Shown one piece after another: positions 20,501 through 27,819 of a stretch of DNA of 64,000 nt. How positions within the stretch are numbered: the stretch's first letter is position 1; every line of letters begins with the position of its first letter. A program made the translations under genes and the position numbers. The notes under the pieces were generated by a model that saw only the letters and a program-made list of their open reading frames with translations, was not told where the DNA came from and searched no databases. Location: contig JAPMXV010000047.1 in assembly GCA_026936335.1 (NCBI GenBank), positions 1 to 64,000 of the forward strand, given 5' to 3'. This DNA comes from Mantamonas sphyraenae (taxonomy: Eukaryota > CRuMs > Mantamonadidae).

Positions 20501-20650
20501 CTCCTCCCGTCGATGATCCAGCTTTTTCTGCGCAACAAGAGCGCCTCCGTGTCCACAAACACGACGCATCCAACAGAACAGGACTGCTGGCCACAAACAG
20601 GCATCCGGCCCATGCCGACAGACCCCTGGAATGACTATGCCGATATCTAG
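17543..20650 (+). CDS. Large unknown nuclear protein, 1035 residues (left copy)
   Basis: No family is recognised. ATG 17543 is the first ATG of a frame that opens earlier without one. The N-terminus is strongly basic (RKRKRSAKHQRRKGGGR), followed by a Gln/Glu run, PKRSRVES (nuclear-localisation-like) and a poly-Ser tract. The large middle is mixed alpha-helical with scattered Cys/His/Trp (HVWTSCARRHYL, WEHTGCHSWTYYGG). Near the C-terminus are an acidic DSSDEEDRH segment, a basic SRSKTRVPREVKY segment and a DDDDDLID run. The frame is intact and identical in both arms, so it is probably functional. Shared dyad elements and divergence from the helicase suggest a role in the same nucleic-acid module. 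Confidence 0.75.
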   Translation: MENSEQQEGNVWGATHRRDRPAASRKRKRSAKHQRRKGGGRFGVQVAAQQVPIRLGDQEQEQEEEPQSIDPVTDHAPKRSRVESTPSASSSSSSSSSSETPNGTVGFPSCNLHPGPGHALTRTECAHVWTSCARRHYLQPNGDQQAPASPSKHQLPDKHTYESITLELIEDINKNELTHLGPNAKHPKSNLVAAFQQYQGGEVTPGQVKALVWAAASASLDLPPPEPLLTSYEKLRQFVNSAYVCTSNMSSAQWDLVVYASFSGLIPLTVLWEHTGCHSWTYYGGMNRNIIRPAFHLTDVRIDSTPALEVDERRLMSVELEAATLVQAKLLSLDKENEQERETLEALAENWMSSIEELLHQRGGNKKEPLWVHGSSCKLTSEPESVINKYCQTFLENNSQERVDIVETLICFWMDPKHGANATRFREFPSMRSSLIATTNPQTLCKAALLAQRVTAEHQENLTKARQFADEIRSQARSDSASEDELAILTCLAFVGVVPLCKLGAWYKDVEEHVLVPVFDKLESIEPFHDYPLPLQILLETELHRAHELHAHAFQQDQDAAAANTNDCERTVLRKAWRNSLVGLLERQHDAWEHNVKAMNGYSVTSDYCVQCLIRSDRAAPHHGVPIARAITCSWVHHIAQKKQVAKLAAHAVYRFAATAWMSPRAYLSSNMHKTSTATEHTSICRPLLWIHCFDSDAGLLLWDPKPSGRASSSSLNNSEHPGAFAWMAKQPFCPATCPVAANLDAALMAQNAFPCLTYDTAKESVPLMEPRQWRARMKRAWTVRNHYVYPRFALKLAWLLHWRLQNLSPHPQVSEDSSDEEDRHGSAGNTESNGPLDHLQQLRKDSWPSTRVQGTVLHEWEIINLPHVFANLIDHSTLKALTKSRASNNANRSRSKTRVPREVKYLSVLEGKDTIDATKLFPYEATWWELGSVLFDREYSRCTADYRALRSRLKDLPFPWVPPSYSDDDDDLIDCRERWDTVTDKLLPSMIQLFLRNKSASVSTNTTHPTEQDCWPQTGIRPMPTDPWNDYADI

Positions 20651-20655
20651 TAGGG

Positions 20656-21159
20656 ATGATTTTCCGATCCACCGCACCAACCCTGCACCACTGCGCCTCT
20701 GGTCATCGGTCGCCAGCAACCCACACCATCCACACACAGTCAAGGTTTTCCATGCTGGCGGGATATAGAGACGTGGATTGCAATCCCTGCACTGCGCCGG
20801 CTGGTCCAAAACAACAACGACAAATGACGCGGAGAACCCAGTTACCCCCTGACATGCAGACCCTCCTGGTCGAGATTATCAGGTGGCTCCAGCTCGCAGG
20901 TGATCTCACCTACATCACACCCTGCACCTCGCACATGGACATCGAGTCCCTGCCTTCAGCGCGCAACAACAGCACCACAATGGATCTCGAGAACACCTCG
21001 TCAGCAGAAACTCTCCACCGCAACAGGACAAAGCGACATCCCTCTCCGCTGCAAGATCGCAGCATAGACGACCCATACGATTGCTCGTGGTCCTCTGGAG
21101 ACCTCCTTCAAGAGGACGAGGGCCCGCCGCACAGAAAAAGGCGCAGACACGCTCGGTGA
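20656..21159 (+). CDS. Small protein with C-terminal basic nuclear signal (left copy)
   Basis: ATG 20656 lies 6 bp after the stop of the 1035-residue gene, in another frame. The last half (QTLLVEIIRWLQLAGDLT, then Ser/Asp-rich, ending RKRRRHAR) looks like a real nuclear-protein tail; the first 50 codons are less convincing. It may be a separate gene, or a terminal exon reached by splicing from the upstream gene. Identical in both arms. Confidence 0.4.
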   Translation: MIFRSTAPTLHHCASGHRSPATHTIHTQSRFSMLAGYRDVDCNPCTAPAGPKQQRQMTRRTQLPPDMQTLLVEIIRWLQLAGDLTYITPCTSHMDIESLPSARNNSTTMDLENTSSAETLHRNRTKRHPSPLQDRSIDDPYDCSWSSGDLLQEDEGPPHRKRRRHAR

Positions 21160-21922
21160 GATGCAGTCCAGAGGAGGAGGCAAGAGACACCCAAACTCGA
21201 ACGGCCTGGGGTCTGCATGCGGAACCCCGCCAAGCACATGGGTTGCACCGCGTGACAGCGTGCCTGATAGTGCAGCCCCTTCTCAGCGAGCTCGTTCTTG
21301 CTCAAAGCTACCGATTGTCGAGGGAGCCGAAGCAGGCACAGAAAGCACATGGACGACGTGGCGTCTACACCATCACAGAATGACCATGGCTGCACGGGAC
21401 GGGTATATGGACTGCTACGTCCGGATTTCGTCGCCCCTGCACGCGAGACGTGCACCAACTGGGAAGTGACCACAAACGCGTGAATGAACAAGTGTATATG
21501 TGTGTGTGTGGTTGTGTGGTGTGTTTCCATGCATCGATGTGTCGGCGCGTCGTTGTAGGTGAGTGTGACGAAAAAAATTTGTGATGAGGTGATGTCCTCC
21601 GGCGAGATGGTTGAGTTGCGCTGTGAGCAAGACGCAGTCTCCTGTATAGGATAAGGGTGTGGATTCATGTACGGTTTGCAAAGAGGGAGGGGTGATTGGC
21701 TGCTTTGTGGGAACGGAAAAAGTAGGAAGATGGTGGAGAGAAGGGAAAGTGCTTGGTAGGCCCGTGGGAGTCGCGTCTATTGCAGTACATGGCTCACCTT
21801 GCTGGAAACAGGATGTACTCGAGGTGTGAACGAGCAGGAGGTATCTGGTGATTGGGGTGGCTTGTGTCGCTAGTCGCTTGTTTCGATCGTTGCACACCAG
21901 ATGGTTGTTCCCTGTGGGTTCA
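21160..21922. other. Region without a supported gene (left arm)
   Basis: Short overlapping ORFs only. It contains a GT-rich stretch (about 21494-21525) and no recognisable domain. The mirror is 56693-57455. Confidence 0.4.
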
Positions 21923-22282
21923 ATGTGGGAGGAGGACAAAGTTTTACAGTGTACATTGGTGGAGGAAGGGCCTGGGAGGGGGTGGTGTCTCCACTCATTG
22001 TGGGATGTGGGCGTGGTGGACTATCATTTTCAGAGTGTCCACGGTGGTGTGGATGAAGTCTCGAGGGGTGCCATCGATGCGTGTGATGTCTCACACGACG
22101 GTGCAATTGTGCTCTGGGGTGATGGTGTGGTGGGATGTGAGGGAGATGCGGTGGCAATGCGAATACCCGGTTTGGACATAATGCACCAATTTCGTACAAA
22201 CAGTGCCATAGTGCTCATCACAAACGGAAAGAGTGTTCCCATCGTCGATCCAGGTCGTTACAGGACTCCCATGTGGATGTAG
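21923..22282 (+). CDS. Short ORF with weak RCC1-like character (left copy)
   Basis: From ATG 21923 the 119-codon frame reads VSHDGAIVLWGDGVVGCEGD, resembling one blade of an RCC1-type propeller (S-x-DG-x-x-x-x-WG). An alternative frame from 21901 is also open for about 50 codons. It could be a relic or exon of an RCC1-like gene. The match is short and I would not rely on it. Confidence 0.3.
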   Translation: MWEEDKVLQCTLVEEGPGRGWCLHSLWDVGVVDYHFQSVHGGVDEVSRGAIDACDVSHDGAIVLWGDGVVGCEGDAVAMRIPGLDIMHQFRTNSAIVLITNGKSVPIVDPGRYRTPMWM

Positions 22283-22502
22283 GGGTTGGAAAGGGTGTAA
22301 TAGAGTGTCCAGTGAGGGTGAGCACACTGGGGGAGGTCAGTGTAGTTGCGGCAGCTCCAGAGAATCTGTGCATTTTTTCGAAGCTGGACACGGAGGGGGG
22401 GTCGAAGACGTGTGCACCCACACGCACAGGTGGCATCAATCGGCCATGGTGGGCTTTTCGTGCGCGTAGTCTCGTCCACACCATCACTGAACCGCGGTCA
22501 AG

Positions 22503-23792
22503 ATGACAGCGCGGCAGACAAAACGCATGGTAGCCATCGACATGAGCAAACAGGGAGACTGGGAGGCGCAGGCCGAGGCTCTGGTGGAGGGGAGAGAGCA
22601 AGCGTACGACCTGGACGTGTCACGCAACCTGCTGTCTGCACACGACGCACGCGCAGTCGCTCGCTTGCTGCGTCGCTCGACACAGTTGCACACGTTGGAG
22701 CTCGGCGAGAACGAACTGGGACGTGGCGGCGTGATATCCATTGCCAGCGCCCTGTGTGTCAACACCACCCTGCGTGTGTTGCATCTGGAGGCAAACGAGC
22801 TGGGTGTGGACGGTGCACGCGCATTGGGACGGATGTTGGGAAAGAACAACACGCTGGCATGCCTGTATCTGGGCAACAATGATTTGGGGGACAGCGGTAT
22901 GGAAAAACTGGGTGTAGGGCTGATTGGGAACCGCGGTGTGCAGGTGCTGGGTCTGGAGGACAACGACATCGGATACCGTGGCGTTGTTGTGCTGGCGGCA
23001 GTCCTTGTGGAAAACACACGGCTGCACACAGTGAACCTGGACGGAAACAACATGGGCGACTTTGGCGCCATGCTACTCGGCGACGCACTCGTGCACAACC
23101 ACACGGTGCAGCGGCTGGACCTGAGCAACAACGGCGTGGGCGACGACGGACTGGACAGGCTGGGCAAGGCGCTGTCAGGCGGCAACACAGACGTGTGGTA
23201 CCTGGGCCACAGCCAGGAGCTGTGCAACGTGGACGGAGTGAGGGAGAACAGGTGGATGGTCAAGACAATGCTGGAAATGGTGGACAGAGGAGACGCAGTG
23301 GCGGTGGCCTGGGCGGTCAGCGAGCTGAACGTGTCGGTGAACGCGTTCTTTGAAGACAGAACCACACCGTTGATGCGCGCGGTGCAGCGAGGCGACGTCA
23401 GGATGGCCAACATGCTGCGGAGACTAGGGGCAGACGCGGATTTGACCGCAGAGGGGTGGCTGGACGCATATTCGGCGCGGACAATGGCCACTGCCAGAGC
23501 GTGGAGACCAGCGTGGCATTGGTTGTGGAGTGAAGACGTGGACGACGCTGTCGAGACGGTGTTGGTCATGGAGGCAGTGGGAGGAGGAGCAGGAGGAGGA
23601 GGAGCAGGGTGGGTGCGCGTGGGTGAGATGGAGGTGCTGCAGCGCGTGTGCGGTTGGGTCGCACAGTTCGTCGAGGGCTGTGAGAGACGTGCAAAGGGAC
23701 GTGGGGGGCGGAACAAGACACACAGGGGTGTGAGGGGGGAGCGGGAGGACCAGGGCAGAGTGGGAGGGAAGCGGCAGCGTGTGGGAGAGTGA
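22503..23792 (+). CDS. Leucine-rich-repeat protein, RNase-inhibitor type (left copy)
   Basis: 429 residues from ATG 22503. Residues about 35-245 hold seven or so RNase-inhibitor-type LRRs of about 28 residues (LHTLELGENELGRGGV, LRVLHLEANELGVDGA, VQRLDLSNNGVGDDG). Next comes an ankyrin-like helix pair (TTPLMRAVQRGDVRMANML), then a segment with AWHWLWSEDVDDAV, a Gly run, a basic tail and a terminal KRQRVGE. Probably a protein-interaction scaffold, nuclear by its tail. The frame is intact in both arms. A truncated relative at 26387-27010 shares the AWHW segment. Confidence 0.8.
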   Translation: MTARQTKRMVAIDMSKQGDWEAQAEALVEGREQAYDLDVSRNLLSAHDARAVARLLRRSTQLHTLELGENELGRGGVISIASALCVNTTLRVLHLEANELGVDGARALGRMLGKNNTLACLYLGNNDLGDSGMEKLGVGLIGNRGVQVLGLEDNDIGYRGVVVLAAVLVENTRLHTVNLDGNNMGDFGAMLLGDALVHNHTVQRLDLSNNGVGDDGLDRLGKALSGGNTDVWYLGHSQELCNVDGVRENRWMVKTMLEMVDRGDAVAVAWAVSELNVSVNAFFEDRTTPLMRAVQRGDVRMANMLRRLGADADLTAEGWLDAYSARTMATARAWRPAWHWLWSEDVDDAVETVLVMEAVGGGAGGGGAGWVRVGEMEVLQRVCGWVAQFVEGCERRAKGRGGRNKTHRGVRGEREDQGRVGGKRQRVGE

Positions 23793-23864
23793 AGGAGGGG
23801 AGTTGTGCAGAAGAAACGGTGCGTGACATGACAAAGGGCGGCCCACTACGGTGAAGATTACAGC

Positions 23865-24662
23865 ATGGAAACAGATTCATTCCCGCTTACCGTCTCCGCG
23901 GTTGGAACTTTTGCTTTGTTGCACACAATACAACCGTATCTGTTCAGCCGACAACTGTTTTCCGTGATGAGCCGACTGATGCATGACATTGTGCAAATTC
24001 ACAAAGATATGAAACAGCTTGGACTGCAAATAAGGAACGCCTACGAGTGTGTGGCTGAAACCTCGCTGCTTCTCCACGCGCGGCTCCAGGACCTTCAGAT
24101 ACTGAAATCGAGGACCCTTTCATGTGAACGGAACGAACAGGCTGGCAGTGGTCCGTTGCGTGTTAGCGCACCGTCCGGAAAGAAAGAGAAGGGTGTCGCT
24201 GGGCGGCGTGGAAGAAAGCGCGCTCGCCAGGTCGCCTCGTTGGACGCTGAAAACGACCACATGTGTGTATCATTGAAACGGCAACGCGTGGAGTTGCATA
24301 TAACTCCAGGCATGCATGTCATGATGTGCTTGATGCTGATTTCTGGTGTAGAGAGACCCTCGTTGTCGGACGAGCTCCGGGTGCTTTGCCCTCTTGGGTT
24401 CGCCTGGTCCGTTGATGACAACAATGACCCACGCGCTCTGTACTGGAAGCAACTGGAACGAATCCTTCACAAGCACCGGTGTCTCGGAACGGCACAAGAC
24501 GGAGTCATTTGCATGCGAGCCGATACTTGCTCGGTTGACAACATCCACGACGCATTGTCGCCAAAATGGGTTTGGACAGAGGTGGACGGAGCGAGGCAGG
24601 AGCTCTCCTCGTCTATTTGCCTTTACATCCAAGCGCTGTTTCTCCAGCTGGGCTATCGGTAA
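23865..24662 (+). CDS. Unknown 265-residue nuclear protein (left copy)
   Basis: ATG 23865, 72 bp after the LRR gene on the same strand; no family recognised. A hydrophobic/helical N-terminus (FALLHTIQPYLFSRQLFSVM) leads to a coiled-coil-like stretch, then strongly basic GRRGRKRARQ and LKRQRVELHITPG, then a compact C-terminal domain with Trp/Cys. Convergent with the HSF-type gene (stops 67 bp apart). Intact in both arms. Confidence 0.6.
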   Translation: METDSFPLTVSAVGTFALLHTIQPYLFSRQLFSVMSRLMHDIVQIHKDMKQLGLQIRNAYECVAETSLLLHARLQDLQILKSRTLSCERNEQAGSGPLRVSAPSGKKEKGVAGRRGRKRARQVASLDAENDHMCVSLKRQRVELHITPGMHVMMCLMLISGVERPSLSDELRVLCPLGFAWSVDDNNDPRALYWKQLERILHKHRCLGTAQDGVICMRADTCSVDNIHDALSPKWVWTEVDGARQELSSSICLYIQALFLQLGYR

Positions 24663-24729
24663 GCGGGCGCAGGAATGCATGAGGGAAATGTGCCAATGTG
24701 ACCCTCCACGTAGATGGCCGTCTGGGAGC

Positions 24730-26338
24730 CTACCCGGGTTTGAATCTCCCCCACAGAGTAGGCCAAGCAGGTGCAAGCACAATGGAGCCCTCGCTTTGCT
24801 TTGTGGGCCACGTATCCGCTGTTGTGATGTTCAACAGCTCGTGGACAGTGTCTTCAACGTCAACTGGTGTCGGAAGCTCGGTAAAAAAGTCCATGCTGCC
24901 ACTGCTGGAAGGGCTACTGTGTCTTGCGCTGCTGCTGTTCGACCGGCTATCGTTGCCATGGCTTGAGGGTGAGCCATTCCTTGCTGCAGTCTTCCAGTCA
25001 TTGTTTGCTTTCAGATTGTGATGGTTTGCAACTGACATCTTGTCATCGACGCCGGTTGTCTCGAATTGCACGTTGCTTGGCGTGGCCATTGTTGTTTGGG
25101 ATGATCGTGTCGAGTAGTTTGGAAACAAAGGCAAGTTAGCCAATCCATCGGCGGACATCTGAGACGCCATTTCAAGATTCCTAAGGTCTTCGGCATCAAC
25201 GTTGTCTTTCGAATTGTGGACAAGGGTGGTCAACATCCGAACGAGCGACTGCGTCCGCATCAGCTTTTCCTGCATCTTGCTCAGCAAGGCACGCTGCACT
25301 TGTAGGTGCACTTGCATGGCCTTTACACCACTCTGTAGCATTTGATTCTCTTTGTGCAGGTGCACAATCTGTACTCGTGGTGTTCCTTTCTCGATGCGCG
25401 TCGCTGTGGGCGATGTGTTCCAGTTTGCCGTCTTTGGCCACTCTTGCCCAGCTGTACTGTCTCTCACGACATGCTGCCGCTTTTCATCGGGGTGACCACC
25501 GTTTTCGTTTGGTTCCTGGTGCATGGTGTGATCTGTGTCGTCGGAGCTGCGCTTTCGCTTCCGGCTCTGCAATGCAGTGCAGGTGTTAGGGATCATACCG
25601 CGTGCACAACGTACGGCTAATGATCACCGTTGAGTCAAAAGCACGTGAAAATGTCCTCTGCGTCGGGATTCTCTCACCACAGCGCAGCGAAACGAAACCT
25701 GCAGCTGACCGTGGAAGAATCTCCACCTTTTCTTCTCCGCCTACCTTTGCGCTGCCTGTGTGTCTTTTGATGCTCCCGATACTGCGTACATCTGTTCGAA
25801 GAAACTTGGGATGGGAAAAGATAGCACTGCCCACTTTCCAGAATCCATAGGCGTTGAGTTGTCGCGCGAAACTCAAATACGACGAGTGGCGGAACACGGC
25901 ACCCAGAACTTCCTCCTCGAGTGCACGGGTGTCATGGACGACGATCCGACAGGAATTTTCAGGGCGCGAGTTCTCTGAACATGGGCCACCCTCAAGGACA
26001 GCCCGGTTACGAGTCTCTTGGCTTTGATGTGTGGTCGTGTTGTTACCGACGGATCGTTCCATATCCCCACAAGGCTCCCAGCCCCAAGAGATGATGTGTT
26101 GTGTGTCCGGATTCTCCAGCATCGTGAATGTTTGAATCAGGAACGTGGGCGTGCCTCTGGGGAAATAGAAGATGCGACCATCCGTTGTGATTGCTTTTCT
26201 CCCTTCTTTTGCAAGCTCTGCAGCCTCGGCAGGGGGTTGTTCAAGCAGCTTGGGTGGACATGATCGCCGATTCACCGACATGCCGTCGGTGGGAGGCGCG
26301 TGTAGAAGAGAGGAATTTGACTTGTGGCGGTCGCGCAT
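24730..26338 (-). CDS. Heat-shock-factor-type transcription factor (left copy)
   Basis: Exon 1 (26338-25745, 198 codons) carries an HSF DNA-binding domain: TFLIQTFTMLEN, HIISWGW, the recognition-helix signature SFARQLNAYGFWKV, then FSHPKFLRTD and IKRHTG. Between IISW and IVVHD is an extra loop of about 45 residues not usual in HSFs. Exon 2 (25566-24730) begins with a basic SRKRKRSS nuclear signal, then a coiled-coil/oligomerisation-like region (LHKENQMLQSGVKAMQ) and a Ser/Asn-rich tail. HSFs bind inverted nGAAn repeats as trimers. Total 476 residues. Intact in both arms, so it could regulate element or host genes. Confidence 0.85.
25567..25744 (-). other. Intron in the HSF-type gene (left copy)
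   Basis: Donor GTAGGC, branch site CCCTAAC, acceptor ATTGCAG; 178 bp, phase 0. A GTACGT nearer the acceptor was tested and gives the wrong phase. The join places a basic nuclear signal directly after the DNA-binding domain. Confidence 0.7.
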
Positions 26339-26386
26339 GATGTTGTCGCATTCCGAGATGGAACCAGTGGCTTGTACAAGCTTGTT

Positions 26387-27010
26387 TTAGATATCAGATA
26401 CCTCGCCAGAATTCATTGTCCCCACCTCCAGCCTTGTCATCACCTCATCTGGAAGTGTGCTGCATAGTGCACTTGGCTGGTTTTCCTCCATCCCTCCACA
26501 CGCAAACATCGCCTCCCTCTCCTCCACATTCATCACCAACGCCACCTTCATCGCCTCATCCACCTGTCCAACCCACCCAATCCAATGCCACGCCTTCCTC
26601 CACCCTGCCTCCCTCACCATCTCCACCGTTTTCACCCTCGGCTGCTCACCCCATTCTCTCAACACCTCCGTAATCCTCTCGTCCCGTTCACTCACTGCTC
26701 GCTCCAGCGCGGGTTTCAACTCCACAGGCACACCCCACTCCCTCAGCGCAGCCATCTTCTCCACATCCCCACAATCCACAAACTCCACATGCTGCTTCTT
26801 GTTTATCTCCAACAGCGACTTCAGTGCGTCGTTGTCAACGCCCAGTATCTTGCAGCACGACCGATTGTCTTCCATTGCCTTTGTCAGTGCTTCAGTTCCT
26901 CCTACACTGATGACGTTGTCACCGAGGTACAGACTGTGCAAGCTGCTGTTCTCACTCAGCGCCTGCGCAACTGCTACTGCACCTTCTTCCTTGATGTTGT
27001 TGCTCCAGAG
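26387..27010 (-). pseudogene. Truncated LRR protein relative (left copy)
   Basis: The frame opens with LRR text (LWSNNIKEEGAVAVAQAL, LHSLYLGDNVISVGG) immediately after an in-frame TAA, so the 5' LRRs are missing or out of frame. The rest (REAGWRKAWHWIGWVGQVDEA) matches the C-terminal segment of the intact LRR protein at 22503. First ATG in frame is 26941. Either a 5'-truncated copy or the last exon of a spliced gene. It ends 48 bp upstream of the HSF-type start on the same strand. Confidence 0.5.
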
Positions 27011-27063
27011 TTATAGCGTCTCCTGTGGCAACCTGGGCTTGCACTCAGCGCACCACGAGTCGC

Positions 27064-27159
27064 ATGGTTGACCTCAACAAGGATGGGTTTGTCAACACCG
27101 ACGGGTTTGTGCGCGCCTTTGACGAATGCAACCTCCATGCCCTCGACGATGGACAGTAA
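27064..27159 (+). pseudogene. EF-hand fragment (left copy)
   Basis: A 31-codon frame reads DLNKDGFVNTDGF, fitting an EF-hand calcium loop (D-x-N-x-D-G-x-V). It ends in TAA at 27157. A CACTCAG upstream could be a splice acceptor, so this may be an orphan exon. It lies antisense between the LRR relic and the next exon. Confidence 0.35.
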
Positions 27160-27399
27160 CACGTGTCGGTTGAGCGCAAGGACGCCTGGCAACGAGGGAC
27201 ACATGCTCTGGGAGGTCCCAGTCGCCTCTTGTAGCCCTATCGGGTGTCGATGTGCACGTGCCTGTCCCCTTCCAACTCTACCTGAACGTGCTGTGTGGGT
27301 GGCATATGGAAACAGAGCCGTGATAGCCACGTGAAAGGCGAGCTTGGTTTTGGGAGGGAAAACCAAGAAACGGGCTCTACTCACTCTGACGACACTCAC

Positions 27400-27664
27400 C
27401 AGGCTCTACAGCGTCTCCGGACTCGTCATTCACCCACTGCTGCTTCTCCCCGCGTGCTTGTTGGGAATCTTGCGTGGACACAGTTGCCGTGCTTGCGCTC
27501 GAGTCTTCCGAGCTGGTCGAGAGGGTCCGCTTGCGCTGGAGGCGTGTAACTCTTTGCAACGGAGAGGCTTCCACGTCTTGGATGTCAAGTGCTTGGATGT
27601 CAAGTGCAGGCCAGGCAAGACCCTCGGACGATTCGAGTGTGGACACAGCTTCGTTGAGGGACAT
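27400..27664 (-). CDS. Acidic first exon (MSLNEAV...), left copy
   Basis: ATG 27664 opens an 88-codon Ser/Glu-rich frame with one basic patch (RLQRKRTLS) and ends at a strong GTGAGT donor (phase 1). The style matches exon 1 of the SF1 helicase gene. The downstream exon is not resolved; the LRR relic is a candidate. It lies 100 bp inside the inverted-repeat edge and is divergent from the secreted-protein gene at 27820. Confidence 0.45.
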
Positions 27665-27819
27665 TGTTGGGTTGGGTAGTTGGACGCAAAGCGGCAGTTG
27701 GTTGAAAATTTGCGTTTTCGTCAAGATTGGATGCAACAAACTCGGTGTTCCTGTACCGACGGGGTCGAGGCACGCCCACGGTTGATGCGCCACCAAACCC
27801 ATTCAATTTCACAAGCAGA

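Larger units (their letters stand above)
14615..27764. repeat. Left arm of giant inverted repeat
   Basis: Every gene in this stretch reappears in reverse complement at 50850-64000. Mirror coordinates sum to 78615 over most of the arm and to 78614 inside the indel near 22330. The inner edge is sharp: identity stops after the GGGG at 27761-27764, just upstream of the divergent signal-peptide exon at 27820. The outer edge cannot be placed, because the partner arm is cut by the window end opposite base 14615. Differences found: 8 T (15619-15626) against 7 A (62989-62995); AA at 14727-14728 against TTT at 63886-63888; 5 G (22329-22333) against 6 C (56281-56286); and one substitution at 27744/50870. 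Confidence 0.97.

Noticed and set aside
22484-23716. 410-codon Ser/Pro-rich ORF antisense to the LRR gene (and its mirror at 54898-56130)
   Set aside because: The sense strand has clear LRR periodicity; the antisense is a shadow caused by codon bias.
24730-24790. tRNA-like GGGTTTGAATCTCCC with flanking GCCTAC/GTAGGC
   Set aside because: No cloverleaf can be drawn: the T-loop lacks the invariant C and there is no D or anticodon arm. It lies at the end of the HSF coding frame.
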